From Chlamydiales bacterium (lineage in GTDB: Bacteria > Chlamydiota > Chlamydiia > Chlamydiales > Rhabdochlamydiaceae): a DNA stretch of 64,000 nt. Every line of letters starts with the position of its first letter. Position 1 is the stretch's first letter. Location of the stretch: assembly GCA_016185065.1 (NCBI GenBank), contig JACPOL010000005.1, forward strand, positions 92,940 through 156,939, given 5' to 3'. Below are positions 17,387 through 25,899 of this stretch, piece by piece. Below the pieces are notes generated by a model, which was not told the origin of the DNA, searched no databases, and saw only the letters and a list, made by a program, of their open reading frames with translations. Made by a program: the position numbers and the translations under genes.

Positions 17387-17756
17387 AGGCTTTATTCTAA
17401 GAGTTCTCTCGTGTATCCTCTTCGCCGGTTTCTGCCTCTATTCGTTTATAGATGTGCAAAACAGTGTGACAGAGCTTAGGATCAAAATCCCTCAAGCTGC
17501 AAAAGAGCTCAAAGCGATCCAGGAAGAGAGCGACAGGTTGCGCTATGAGATTGAGCAGTTTGAAAATCCTCAGCATCTGATGGAGCTGGCAAGACGGGCG
17601 GAGTTTAATCATCTCAAACATCCTCTCTTCAAAGAGATTCTTACAGTGAAAGAGGGAGTTGCACTAGCTCCTACATCTCCTGCAAGAGAAGAGACCCCAA
17701 CCGTAAAGCCGCACTTCACCCTCGCAATCGGAACAATGCCCGAATCTGCCCGCTAG
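17379..17756 (+). CDS. ftsL: FtsL-like divisome protein
   Basis: About 125 residues from ATG 17379 (the GTG at 17370 is an alternative). A short basic N-terminus is followed by one membrane helix (VLSCILFAGFCLYSFI), then a coiled coil (AAKELKAIQEESDRLRYEIE) and a FENPQHLMELARRAEF motif typical of FtsL/DivIC tails. It overlaps the end of rsmH and precedes ftsI, the classic place of ftsL. FtsL bridges cytosol and periplasm in the FtsQLB complex. Sequence conservation in this family is low, so position carries much of the call. Confidence 0.8.
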   Translation: MNRGFILRVLSCILFAGFCLYSFIDVQNSVTELRIKIPQAAKELKAIQEESDRLRYEIEQFENPQHLMELARRAEFNHLKHPLFKEILTVKEGVALAPTSPAREETPTVKPHFTLAIGTMPESAR

Positions 17757-18158
17757 TTTATGGTTTTTAATCGAGCTTATAAGGGCTGCCCCTAGGCGCT
17801 CATCCCACTTCCTTCGCCAAAGGGTCCTTTTCGCGACCAGTCGCAGTTGTAAATAAAGAGAGGGGAGATAAGATCGGGCGCGGGCACGCACACGGGCACG
17901 TTCACGAAAGAGAGAAAGAGAGGGGACACGAAAGAGAGAGAAAAAGAAGAGCGTGCCCGATTCTCCTTTCCCGCCTTTCTTTCGTGAACGTGTGCGTGCC
18001 CGTGCCCGATCCTCTTCTTTCACAGGGTCGCAAGAGGGTCGCAGGGAGGCCCCGAGAGAAGGCCAAAGGCCTATCTCCTGGACTACCCGACATGTCTATC
18101 TTGGCCCTAATAAGAGTTGCGTGTATTATTTTTGTTTTTCTAAAGAGAAACTTGAAAG
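17757..18158. repeat. ftsL-ftsI gap with a class-3 GGGCACG palindrome
   Basis: This 402-base gap splits what is normally a continuous ftsL-ftsI operon. At 17873-18012 it holds a second copy of the class-3 repeat: left arm GATCGGGCGCGGGCACGCAC onward, right arm ending GTGCCCGTGCCCGATC. Purine-rich GAGAGAAAGAGAGG stretches lie between. Around 18061-18080 the bases GGCCAAAGGCC form a small palindrome. The frames through it are low-complexity and not genes. The insert may split transcription or act as an internal processing site. Confidence 0.7.
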
Positions 18159-20162
18159 ATGGATATTAATAAGGTTGTGGGGAGGAAGCGACTCTTGTAT
18201 GTCGCTTTCTTTGTTCTGGTTCTGTTTAGTTTGCTGATTGTTCAATTCTTCAAGATTCAGATTGTTGAAGGGGAGAAGTGGACGAGAGAGGCGAGGCGTC
18301 AGCACCAGTTTGTCATTGCGGATCCATTCCATCGCGGTCTCTTCTATTCGAACACAGCGATCAAAAAGGGGCATCCACATATAGCGCAGCCTCTTGTGGT
18401 CGATGTGCCAAAGTTTCACCTCTTTGCCGATCCCGGCTCTCTTTCGGAACCACTTAAAGCTGAGGTGGTAAGCGGAATAGCACAGACTCTTCATCTGACG
18501 AAAGAGGAGAGCGAAAAAGTTAGGGCTCACCTCAGCAAGAAGAGTCGAAATCGCAAGCTAAGGATGTGGCTCTCTCAAGAGGAGAGAAACAACGTCCTGC
18601 GCTGGTGGGATGGCTTCTACAGAAAAAATAAGCTGCCTCGCAATGCTCTCTACTTTATTCAAGACTATAAGCGCTCCTATCCGTTTGGACATCTGTTAGG
18701 ACAGGTGCTCCATACAATCCGCGAAGAGTGCGACGTCAAGTCGAAGGAGACGATTCCCACAGGAGGGCTCGAGCTCTATTTTAATAAGCAGCTGCAGGGA
18801 AAGGAGGGGAAAAGGCTTCTTCTTCGCTCGCCCCGTCATCCTCTAGATACAGTAAAGGTCTTGGCCTCGCCTGAAAACGGAGCTGATATCCACCTGACGG
18901 TCAACCACTATATTCAGGCGATTGCCGAAGAAGAGATTGAGAAGGCGGTAAAAAAAGCGAATGCCAAGAGCGGCTGGGCGCTCATGATGCACCCGCGCAC
19001 AGGGGAGATCTTTGCACTTGCACAGTACCCCTACTTCGATCCCTCTAACTACGCACACTACTTCGAGACGCAGCCAGAAGAGACCAAGGTCAAGGCGATC
19101 ACAGACCCCTATGAGCCGGGATCGACGATGAAGCCGCTGACACTTGCGATCTGTTTAAAAGCGAACGCAGAACTTCAAAAACAGGGAAAGAAGCCGATCT
19201 TCTTTCCAGAGGAGAAGGTCGCAACTGCAAATGGACGCTTCCCGGGAAGATCGAAGCCTATCTCAGATCTCCACCCGCACAACTTTCTGAATATGGATCT
19301 GGCGCTTCAAAAATCTTCTAATATCTACATGTCTCGCATGATCCAGAGAGTGATCGAAGCTCTTGGTGAGAAGTGGTATAGAAGCTGCTTGCAAGATCTC
19401 TTTGGTTTTGGAGTTAAAACCGGAATCGAACTTCCGGGAGAGAGCATTGGCCTACTGCCCGCATTCGGAAAAAAACATCCGAATGGCGCTCTCGAATGGT
19501 CGACCGCAACCCCTTTCTCGCTTGCTTTTGGACATAACATTCTAGTTAGCAGTCTTCAGATGGTGAAGAGCTACGCCGTTATCGCAAATGGCGGCTTTGA
19601 TGTGAGGCCGACTCTCGTTCGAAAGATTGTAAAAACTGATGCTTCAGGAAAGGAGGAGGTCATTCAAGACAACACCTCTCCTGAGAAGATCGCTCAGATG
19701 AGGCGCCTCCTTGAGCCTGAGATCGTCGACAGAGTGATACGTTCGATGAAGTTTGTGACCAAACCCGGTGGAACCGCATCCAAGGGAGACGTGCCTGGTT
19801 ACACAGAGGTTGGAAAGACGGCGACGACTGAGAAGATCGTTTCGGGCACCTATTCCAAGCGAGACCACATCGCCACCTTTATCGGTTTTACTCCAGCGAA
19901 GAATGCTGAGTTTGTCCTGCTGATTGCGATCGACGATCCCGAGTTCAAGTATATCCCGGGAGTCGGAAAGAACCAGCACGGAGGAAACTGCTGCGCCCCC
20001 GCCTTTAAAGAGATCTCCATGCGCACACTTCAATATCTAGGCGTCGAACCCGACGATCCCCACGGCTACCCTCGCGGAGATCCTCGCTTCGACCCCAACA
20101 AGGCCGACTGGCTGAAAGAGATCAAGGCCCTCCGCGAGCTCTACCTTCAGTGGAACCATTAA
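18159..20162 (+). CDS. ftsI: Division-specific transpeptidase FtsI/PBP3
   Basis: 667 residues: one N-terminal membrane anchor (about 12-33), a dimerisation domain, then the transpeptidase. Active-site motifs are S322-T-M-K (EPGSTMKP) and S386-S-N; the third motif, normally KTG, reads K553-T-A (VGKTATTEK). The fold and the rest of the domain are intact. The enzyme cross-links septal peptidoglycan, which in Chlamydiae drives MreB-dependent division. ftsI-murE order matches Chlamydia. The KTG-to-KTA change may alter beta-lactam binding, but its effect cannot be judged from sequence. Confidence 0.93.
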   Translation: MDINKVVGRKRLLYVAFFVLVLFSLLIVQFFKIQIVEGEKWTREARRQHQFVIADPFHRGLFYSNTAIKKGHPHIAQPLVVDVPKFHLFADPGSLSEPLKAEVVSGIAQTLHLTKEESEKVRAHLSKKSRNRKLRMWLSQEERNNVLRWWDGFYRKNKLPRNALYFIQDYKRSYPFGHLLGQVLHTIREECDVKSKETIPTGGLELYFNKQLQGKEGKRLLLRSPRHPLDTVKVLASPENGADIHLTVNHYIQAIAEEEIEKAVKKANAKSGWALMMHPRTGEIFALAQYPYFDPSNYAHYFETQPEETKVKAITDPYEPGSTMKPLTLAICLKANAELQKQGKKPIFFPEEKVATANGRFPGRSKPISDLHPHNFLNMDLALQKSSNIYMSRMIQRVIEALGEKWYRSCLQDLFGFGVKTGIELPGESIGLLPAFGKKHPNGALEWSTATPFSLAFGHNILVSSLQMVKSYAVIANGGFDVRPTLVRKIVKTDASGKEEVIQDNTSPEKIAQMRRLLEPEIVDRVIRSMKFVTKPGGTASKGDVPGYTEVGKTATTEKIVSGTYSKRDHIATFIGFTPAKNAEFVLLIAIDDPEFKYIPGVGKNQHGGNCCAPAFKEISMRTLQYLGVEPDDPHGYPRGDPRFDPNKADWLKEIKALRELYLQWNH

Positions 20163-20244
20163 TCTTCTCATTTTTCTCTTGGGGATTGTCCCGCTTGTGC
20201 TATGAGTAGTGTCGTGATAAACTCTCTGGGAAAGAGGCGAGATC

Positions 20245-21714
20245 ATGAAGATTAAGAGACTGATTAGAGATCTACCAGATCTGGTTGTTAAAGGTTCCAA
20301 AGATGTTGAAATTACAGGCATCTGCGGAAATTCAAAAACAGTAGCTCCTGGGAATCTGTTTGTAGCAAAAAAGGGGCTGACTCATCACGGATCGCGTTTT
20401 ATTCCGGAGGCGATTGCGGCGGGAGCAAGTGCAGTTTTAACAGATATTTTTGATCCCTTCCTCACGGGAGTTGTTCAGCTCATTCACCCCGATGTCGCAT
20501 CAATCGAAGCTCATCTTGCAGCAATATTCTATGAGAATCCCGTTGACAAACTCTTTCTAGTTGGCATCACAGGCACCAACGGCAAAACGACAACCTCCTA
20601 TCTAGTCAAACACCTCTTGGAAGGAAGTAAGCTTAAAACGGGGCTGATCGGAACTGTAGAGTGGCTAGTAGGGGAGAGACGCCTTCCCTCTCAATACACC
20701 ACCCCAGATCTTCTAACCAATTACCGCCTCTTTCATGAGATGGTAGAGAGCGGCTGCAAGGCTGCGGTGATGGAGGTCGCCTCTCACGCGCTTGATCAAG
20801 AGAGAGTGAAGGATATCGAGTTTGATGTGGCTGTCTTTACCAATTTGACACAGGACCATCTCGACTACCACAAGACGATGGAGAGTTACGCCGAGGCAAA
20901 GGCTAAGCTCTTTCGCGACTTGGGTCAGGTGGGCTGCAACAAGCACTTTAGAAAAGTGGCAATCGTCAATGCAGATAGCAGCTACTCCTCTCAACTTGTT
21001 GAAGATTGCTCGGCTGAGTGCATCACCTATGGAATCGATACGCATGCCGATCTCCTTGCAAAAGAGATTCGGCTCTCTTCCCAGGGAATCGAGTTTGAGC
21101 TGCAGTATAAAGGAAAGAGAATCCCTTTCCGCACATCGCTGATCGGGCGTTTTAACTTATATAACTGTTTGGCAGCTCTCGCTGTTGCTGTAGCGTATGG
21201 AATGGAGCTGGAGGCGATGGTTCCTCTTCTCGCCTCATTTAAAAGTGTGCGAGGAAGGTTGGAGCGCGTAGAGAATCGCAAAAAGATGAATATCTTCGTC
21301 GACTATGCCCATACAGAAGATGCGTTGAAAAATGTCCTCAATACTCTTCGCGAATTTAAAAAGGGGCGTCTGATTACAGTATTTGGATGTGGAGGCAACC
21401 GAGATGTGGGTAAGCGCCCTAAAATGGGAAGCGCTGTCGAGCTTCTTTCGGATCTCTCCATCATTACAAGCGATAATCCGAGAAGCGAAGATCCAGAGGA
21501 GATCGCGAAACAGATTCTTGGGGGATTCCGCAACCCTACAGCTCCAATGGTCGTGCTCGATAGAAAAGAGGCGATTCGAAAAGCCCTCCAGCTCGCAGCG
21601 CCTGAAGATATCGTATTAATCGCTGGAAAAGGCCATGAGACGACGCAGATTTTTGCTCATCAAACTCTCCATTTTGATGACTACGCTGTCGCCAAAGCTG
21701 AGGTAGAGACTTGA
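20245..21714 (+). CDS. murE: UDP-MurNAc-L-Ala-D-Glu:meso-DAP ligase MurE
   Basis: 489 residues with the Mur ligase layout: N-terminal UDP-binding domain, central ATPase with GITGTNGKTTTSYL, and a C-terminal domain. The motif DNPRSEDP shows the DNPR signature of meso-diaminopimelate-adding enzymes, so this organism builds DAP-type peptidoglycan precursors. The substrate-binding motif YTTPD is also present. ATG 20245 has a ribosome-site-like AGGCGAG stretch upstream. It lies 82 bases after ftsI and before amiA. Confidence 0.96.
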   Translation: MKIKRLIRDLPDLVVKGSKDVEITGICGNSKTVAPGNLFVAKKGLTHHGSRFIPEAIAAGASAVLTDIFDPFLTGVVQLIHPDVASIEAHLAAIFYENPVDKLFLVGITGTNGKTTTSYLVKHLLEGSKLKTGLIGTVEWLVGERRLPSQYTTPDLLTNYRLFHEMVESGCKAAVMEVASHALDQERVKDIEFDVAVFTNLTQDHLDYHKTMESYAEAKAKLFRDLGQVGCNKHFRKVAIVNADSSYSSQLVEDCSAECITYGIDTHADLLAKEIRLSSQGIEFELQYKGKRIPFRTSLIGRFNLYNCLAALAVAVAYGMELEAMVPLLASFKSVRGRLERVENRKKMNIFVDYAHTEDALKNVLNTLREFKKGRLITVFGCGGNRDVGKRPKMGSAVELLSDLSIITSDNPRSEDPEEIAKQILGGFRNPTAPMVVLDRKEAIRKALQLAAPEDIVLIAGKGHETTQIFAHQTLHFDDYAVAKAEVET

Positions 21715-21768
21715 ACTTAAGTTCTAATAATCGGTATTCTCAATAAACAGCCCGAGCGAGATGGTTTG

Positions 21769-22449
21769 ATGTCCTATTTACGTCATTTTCTGGTTTTCCT
21801 GTTTGCTATCCTTTTTGCGAGGATGGAAGCTGCCCCTGCGTTTCCCTCCTCCTTTTCGCAGACAGAGTCTGAGAACACCTCTCCTCCACTCTATCCAGCA
21901 AATCCTCTTATCATATTAGATGCTGGACATGGAGGAACCGATGAGGGAGCTAAGGTGAGCTCTTTCATGGAAAAAAAGATTACTCTCATCACAGCGCTTC
22001 TCACAAAAAAAAGACTTGAGGAGAGAGGGTATAAAGTGATCATGACTCGATCGCGCGACAAGTATATTCCCCTTGCAAGACGCGTTTCGATCGCGAACAG
22101 GACAAAAGGCGCGGCTTTCGTCAGCATCCATTTTAACGCTTCGCGCAGTCAGGCGGCGAAGGGAATCGAGGTCTTCTTTTGCGAGACAAAAGAGAAGTGG
22201 AGAGGAAGAGCCTCTAGACGTCTTGCAGACTGCATCCTCTTTCAAGTTATCGACCAGACAGAAGCTATTTCTAGAGGTGTAAAGGGAGGTAACTTCCACG
22301 TCATCCGCGAGACGGAGATGCCCGCAGTCCTAGTAGAGGGGGGATTTGTGACTAATGGAGAGGAGAGAAGCCTGCTTAGAGATCGCGACTATTTAGCGAA
22401 GATCGCAGAGGGAATTGCGATTGGTGTCGATAAATATTTTAAATCGTAA
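21769..22449 (+). CDS. amiA: N-acetylmuramoyl-L-alanine amidase AmiA
   Basis: About 226 residues, Amidase_3 family. A signal peptide (LRHFLVFLFAILFARMEAAP) exports it to the periplasm. Zinc-site motifs are LDAGHGGTDEG (His), E70-type acidic residue, FVSIHFNASRS (His) and a closing VLVEGGFVTNGEE (Glu). It cleaves stem peptides from glycan strands; the C. pneumoniae enzyme was reported to have carboxypeptidase activity too, which I cannot assess here. I choose ATG 21769 over TTG 21766. It ends the peptidoglycan cluster. Confidence 0.92.
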   Translation: MSYLRHFLVFLFAILFARMEAAPAFPSSFSQTESENTSPPLYPANPLIILDAGHGGTDEGAKVSSFMEKKITLITALLTKKRLEERGYKVIMTRSRDKYIPLARRVSIANRTKGAAFVSIHFNASRSQAAKGIEVFFCETKEKWRGRASRRLADCILFQVIDQTEAISRGVKGGNFHVIRETEMPAVLVEGGFVTNGEERSLLRDRDYLAKIAEGIAIGVDKYFKS

Positions 22450-22453
22450 AAAA

Positions 22454-22526
22454 CGTCCTCGGCGCGAATTGAACGCGCGACCTGTCGCTTAGGAGGCGAC
22501 CGCTCTATCCTCTGAGCTACGAGGAC
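22454..22526 (-). tRNA. tRNA-Arg (anticodon CCT)
   Basis: Reverse complement gives a 73-base cloverleaf: acceptor GTCCTCG/CGAGGAC, D arm GCTC..GAGC, anticodon stem GTCGC/GCGAC around loop CTCCTAA, T arm CGCGC GTTCAATTC GCGCC with a near-perfect stem, discriminator G. Anticodon CCT reads the AGG arginine codon. CCA is not encoded. Confidence 0.95.
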
Positions 22527-22598
22527 AAAAGCCCTCAAAATCCCAAAAATGTTAGATGTTTAGCGCCTTTGATCGCAAGTAAATCCGGAGAGTGAAAA

Positions 22599-24059
22599 GT
22601 GGCAGAAAAACAAGCAGATATCGGTTTAATCGGCCTGGCAGTCATGGGCCAGAACCTCGTGATGAACATGAACGACCACGGATTCACTGTAGTCGTCTTC
22701 AACCGCACAGTTTCTAAAGTAGACGACTTCATACAAGGTCCTGCAAAAAATAGCCGTGTGATCGGGGCTCACAGCCTTGAAGAGTTTTTCAAAACACTGA
22801 AGCGCCCAAGAAAGGTGATGCTGATGGTGAAAGCGGGCCCTCCGGTTGACGAGCTGATCGCCGAATGTCTTCCCTTCCTCGAAAAGGGCGATATCGTCAT
22901 CGATGGAGGAAACAGCCACTTTCCTGACTCTGAACGCAGAGAGAAGGCCCTCAAAGAGAAGGGGATCTTCTTCATTGGAACCGGCATCTCAGGAGGAGAG
23001 GAGGGAGCAAGACACGGCCCTTCGATCATGCCCGGTGGAAGTGCAGAAGCGTGGCCTATCATCAAGCCGATCTTCCAGAGCATTGCTGCAAAAGCTGAAG
23101 AAGATGGCCTTCCTTGCTGCGACTGGGTTGGAAGCGGTGGTTCTGGACACTACGTCAAGATGGTTCACAATGGAATCGAGTATGGCGACATGCAGCTCAT
23201 CTGCGAAGCCTATCAGCTCATGAAAGAGGTGCTCGGCCTTAAACCCGCTGAGATTCAGAGTATTTTTGCCGAGTGGAATAAGGGAGTCTTAAAGAGCTAT
23301 CTTGTTGAGATCACAAGCCAGATTTTTGGTGTTAAGGAGAAAGATGGCACTCTCGTGCTCGATAAGATTTTGGATGTTGCGGGACAGAAAGGCACAGGTA
23401 AGTGGACAGCGATCAGCGCGCTCGACCTCGGCATGCCTGTGACACTCATTGGCGAGGCGGTTTTTGCACGCTGCCTCTCTGCGTTAAAGGATCAGCGCGT
23501 AAAAGCAGCTTCTATCTTCCCGAAGCCTGTAGTGCGCTTCTCTGGCGATAAGAAGGCGTTTATCGAAGATATCAAGCAGGCTCTCTACGCTTCTAAAATT
23601 GTCAGCTACGCTCAAGGATTTATGCTGCTTGCTTCTGCTGCAAGTGAGAATAAGTGGAAGCTGGATTATGGCTCGATTGCGCTCATGTGGCGCGCAGGTT
23701 GCATTATCCGCAGCCGCTTTTTAAACGACATTAAAACAGCCTATGTTAAGCATCCCGCTCTCGACAACCTTCTCTTTGACGACTTCTTTAAGAAAGAGAT
23801 ACAGGGCGCCGAGGCCGCTTGGAGACGCGTTGTCGTCCAAGCAACACAGTTTGGAATCGCAGTGCCGAGCTTTAGCACAGCGCTCTCTTTCTTTGATGGA
23901 CTATGCACCGCAAATCTTCCCGCCAATCTGCTTCAAGCGCAGAGGGATTTTTTCGGCGCGCACACCTATGAAAGAGTGGATCAGCCCCGTGGAAAGTTTT
24001 TCCATACTAACTGGACTGGCACCGGCGGGAACATCACCTCATCTTCATATAATGTGTGA
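22599..24059 (+). CDS. gnd: 6-phosphogluconate dehydrogenase (decarboxylating)
   Basis: 486 residues. It has an N-terminal NADP-binding turn GLIGLAVMGQNLVMN, the substrate motif GTGISGGEEGARHGPSIMPGG, the catalytic stretch GSGGSGHYVKMVHNGIEYGD, and the C-terminal family end. It turns 6-phosphogluconate into ribulose-5-phosphate, CO2 and NADPH. Start is GTG 22599 with GGAG eight bases upstream. gnd close to lepA is part of the conserved chlamydial order (CT063-CT064). Confidence 0.97.
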   Translation: MAEKQADIGLIGLAVMGQNLVMNMNDHGFTVVVFNRTVSKVDDFIQGPAKNSRVIGAHSLEEFFKTLKRPRKVMLMVKAGPPVDELIAECLPFLEKGDIVIDGGNSHFPDSERREKALKEKGIFFIGTGISGGEEGARHGPSIMPGGSAEAWPIIKPIFQSIAAKAEEDGLPCCDWVGSGGSGHYVKMVHNGIEYGDMQLICEAYQLMKEVLGLKPAEIQSIFAEWNKGVLKSYLVEITSQIFGVKEKDGTLVLDKILDVAGQKGTGKWTAISALDLGMPVTLIGEAVFARCLSALKDQRVKAASIFPKPVVRFSGDKKAFIEDIKQALYASKIVSYAQGFMLLASAASENKWKLDYGSIALMWRAGCIIRSRFLNDIKTAYVKHPALDNLLFDDFFKKEIQGAEAAWRRVVVQATQFGIAVPSFSTALSFFDGLCTANLPANLLQAQRDFFGAHTYERVDQPRGKFFHTNWTGTGGNITSSSYNV

Positions 24060-24065
24060 GAGTCC

Positions 24066-24776
24066 ATGGAAGTAGATATCTATCTTTCTCATGAGCGCGG
24101 GTCGACAGAGACTCCCTGGCTTATCAGTAAGAATAGTTTTAGCTTTGCTAACTACTACCATCCCAAGCGCAATAATTTTGGAACTCTGCGCGTATTAAAC
24201 GAGGATCTCGTCTTCCCAAATAGCGGTTTTTCGCTGCATCCCCATGATAATATGGAGATCGTCACGATTGTGCTAGAAGGGGAGCTCGAGCATCGAGATA
24301 CGTTAAACAATCACGGCCGTCTCAAAAAGGGCGATGTTCAGCGCATGAGCGCAGGGTCGGGAATTCGGCATTCTGAGATGAATCCCTCTAAGACGGAAAA
24401 GGTGCATTTTCTGCAGCTCTGGGTGCTGCCAGCGGAGCAGGATCTCTCTCCCAGCTATGAGCAGAAGAGTTTCACAGATCAGCAGCTTACGAATAGGCTC
24501 TGTCCAATCGTTGCTCCCAAAAAATCTGCTGAGACTCTCTACATCCATCAAGACGCCTCTTTTTTCCTCGGTAAGTGGAATAAAGAGACCGACTTTTATC
24601 ACGCTCCCTCAGATCCAAAGCATGGGATCTTTGTCTTCCTGATTCACGGAAAGGCAAAAGTTGGAGGATTTAACATCAAAGCAGGTGATAGCGTCGCAGT
24701 CACTGATGCCACCGAGCTTCCGCTCACCACCTACCCAGGCACAGAGCTTCTCCTCATCGAACTCTCCATGCAGTGA
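24066..24776 (+). CDS. Pirin-family cupin protein
   Basis: 236 residues with two cupin halves. The N-terminal metal site is visible as FSLHPHDNMEIVTIVLEGEL plus H-rich follow-up (ELEHRD, GSGIRHSEMNP), typical of the YhhW/pirin group that oxidises flavonols or has unknown redox roles. It starts six bases after gnd, so it is likely co-transcribed. The substrate in an intracellular bacterium is unknown. Confidence 0.9.
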   Translation: MEVDIYLSHERGSTETPWLISKNSFSFANYYHPKRNNFGTLRVLNEDLVFPNSGFSLHPHDNMEIVTIVLEGELEHRDTLNNHGRLKKGDVQRMSAGSGIRHSEMNPSKTEKVHFLQLWVLPAEQDLSPSYEQKSFTDQQLTNRLCPIVAPKKSAETLYIHQDASFFLGKWNKETDFYHAPSDPKHGIFVFLIHGKAKVGGFNIKAGDSVAVTDATELPLTTYPGTELLLIELSMQ

Positions 24777-24786
24777 AAGTTTGTTT

Positions 24787-25036
24787 TTCTTTGATTGAGC
24801 GCAGTAAAAGTTTTCGCTTTGCGGACTAGAGGGAGTATGAAGAAAAAATAACAGGATCCGCTTCGCTGGCAAGATCGCCCTTTCAGGGCGGCAGGATTCC
24901 GGAAATTTCTTCTATCCTGCCGCCGCGTATGCGGCGATCCTGCCAGCGAAGCGGATCCTGTTTTTTACTCTTGAAAACGAGGGCGGCGCAGAGCGCACGC
25001 ACTCCAGGGATTTCGCTGCGCTCAATCAAAGAAAGA
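24787..25036. repeat. Class-2 nested palindrome between pirin and a HAD-like gene
   Basis: Outer ends are TTCTTTGATTGAGCGCAG (left) and its inverse CTGCGCTCAATCAAAGAA (right). Inside is a 30-base inverted pair, 24850-24879 against 24933-24962 (one mismatch), with core ACAGGATCCGCTTCGCTGGC; inside that is GCCGCC/GGCGGC. A shorter class-2 copy lies at 40914-41071. A piece with CAGGATCCTGTT also sits near 10340. It separates two convergent genes, so a terminator role is plausible. Confidence 0.75.
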
Positions 25037-25042
25037 GAATGC

Positions 25043-25897
25043 TTAGTTGCTTAGAAAGCGGTTGATGAGTTCGAGGAAGAACTCGTCGGGGTTTTTGTCC
25101 GCATACTTGCTTTTTAGGGCGGCAGCTTCATCATTGGAGAGAGTTCTGTTTTCGAAGAGGAGCTTTTCTAATTGAATATGGGCGATCATCGCGTCGAATG
25201 GTCGGTATGAATCCACATGAGTGTAGTGGAAGCAGACTGCTGGGATGCCGAGCGATTTAAGAGCGCTATCTACAGAGCGGGCGTGATCCAGCTTATCATC
25301 CACAAAGACGACTTTGGAAGGCCGGTAGCTTGTTCCTGCAAAGAGCTCTAAAATGAGATCTCCTTTGTCTTCAAGCGGGTACGCAAAGAAAATGTTTTGA
25401 CCATAGCTAGGATGGAGAAAGAGAGCCTCGTCTGCAATCACGCTAGATGGATAGAGCTCGATGCCCGCCTGTTTTAAGTGAAGAACTCCCAAAGCTTCTC
25501 CATCAGGAGAAGGCATATCATACCAGTGCTCTCTTCCTCGCGCTGTGAAGCCAAAGACAGAGGCGTTTTTTGTTTTAAATTCTGTAAAGCAGCCGTAGAC
25601 CTCATCTTCAATGGCGATGTAGGGAACTTGCCCTGCAATGAAATAGGTGAGTTTGTCGTGAATCCTGGTCGCCTCTTCTTCTCCTTTACTCTTGTTCAGG
25701 ATGTTTCTGGCGTAGCGCCTCCAGGCCTTTCCTCCAAGCATAATAGGTGTTTCAATTAGAGTTTCATCGATGTCGAGAAGAACGAGAGTCTCCTCTTCGA
25801 TATCGGGAAGAATTGAAGAGATGCGGTCGATTTCCTTAATTTCTGCAGCGGCAAAAGAGGTGCAAATTAGAAAGAGCGCGGCCAATTTTAACTTCAT
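25043..25897 (-). CDS. Exported HAD-like protein (DUF2608 type)
   Basis: About 284 residues with a signal peptide (MKLKLAALFLICTSFAAAE). The HAD motif I LVLLDIDETLIETP (DxDxT) and a later VVFVDDKLDHARS (motif IV) point to a haloacid dehalogenase fold. The family is found in Chlamydiae and some Legionella, with unknown substrate; phosphatase activity outside the cytoplasm is plausible. I choose ATG 25897, seven bases after AGGAG. It overlaps or abuts the lepA stop and is probably translated from the lepA message. Confidence 0.8.
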   Translation of the reverse strand: MKLKLAALFLICTSFAAAEIKEIDRISSILPDIEEETLVLLDIDETLIETPIMLGGKAWRRYARNILNKSKGEEEATRIHDKLTYFIAGQVPYIAIEDEVYGCFTEFKTKNASVFGFTARGREHWYDMPSPDGEALGVLHLKQAGIELYPSSVIADEALFLHPSYGQNIFFAYPLEDKGDLILELFAGTSYRPSKVVFVDDKLDHARSVDSALKSLGIPAVCFHYTHVDSYRPFDAMIAHIQLEKLLFENRTLSNDEAAALKSKYADKNPDEFFLELINRFLSN

Positions 25898-25899
25898 CA

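Noticed and set aside
17664..18237. Frames of 60-119 codons in the ftsL-ftsI gap
   Set aside because: They consist of repetitive Arg-rich sequence from the palindrome and run into the flanking genes on the wrong frame or strand.
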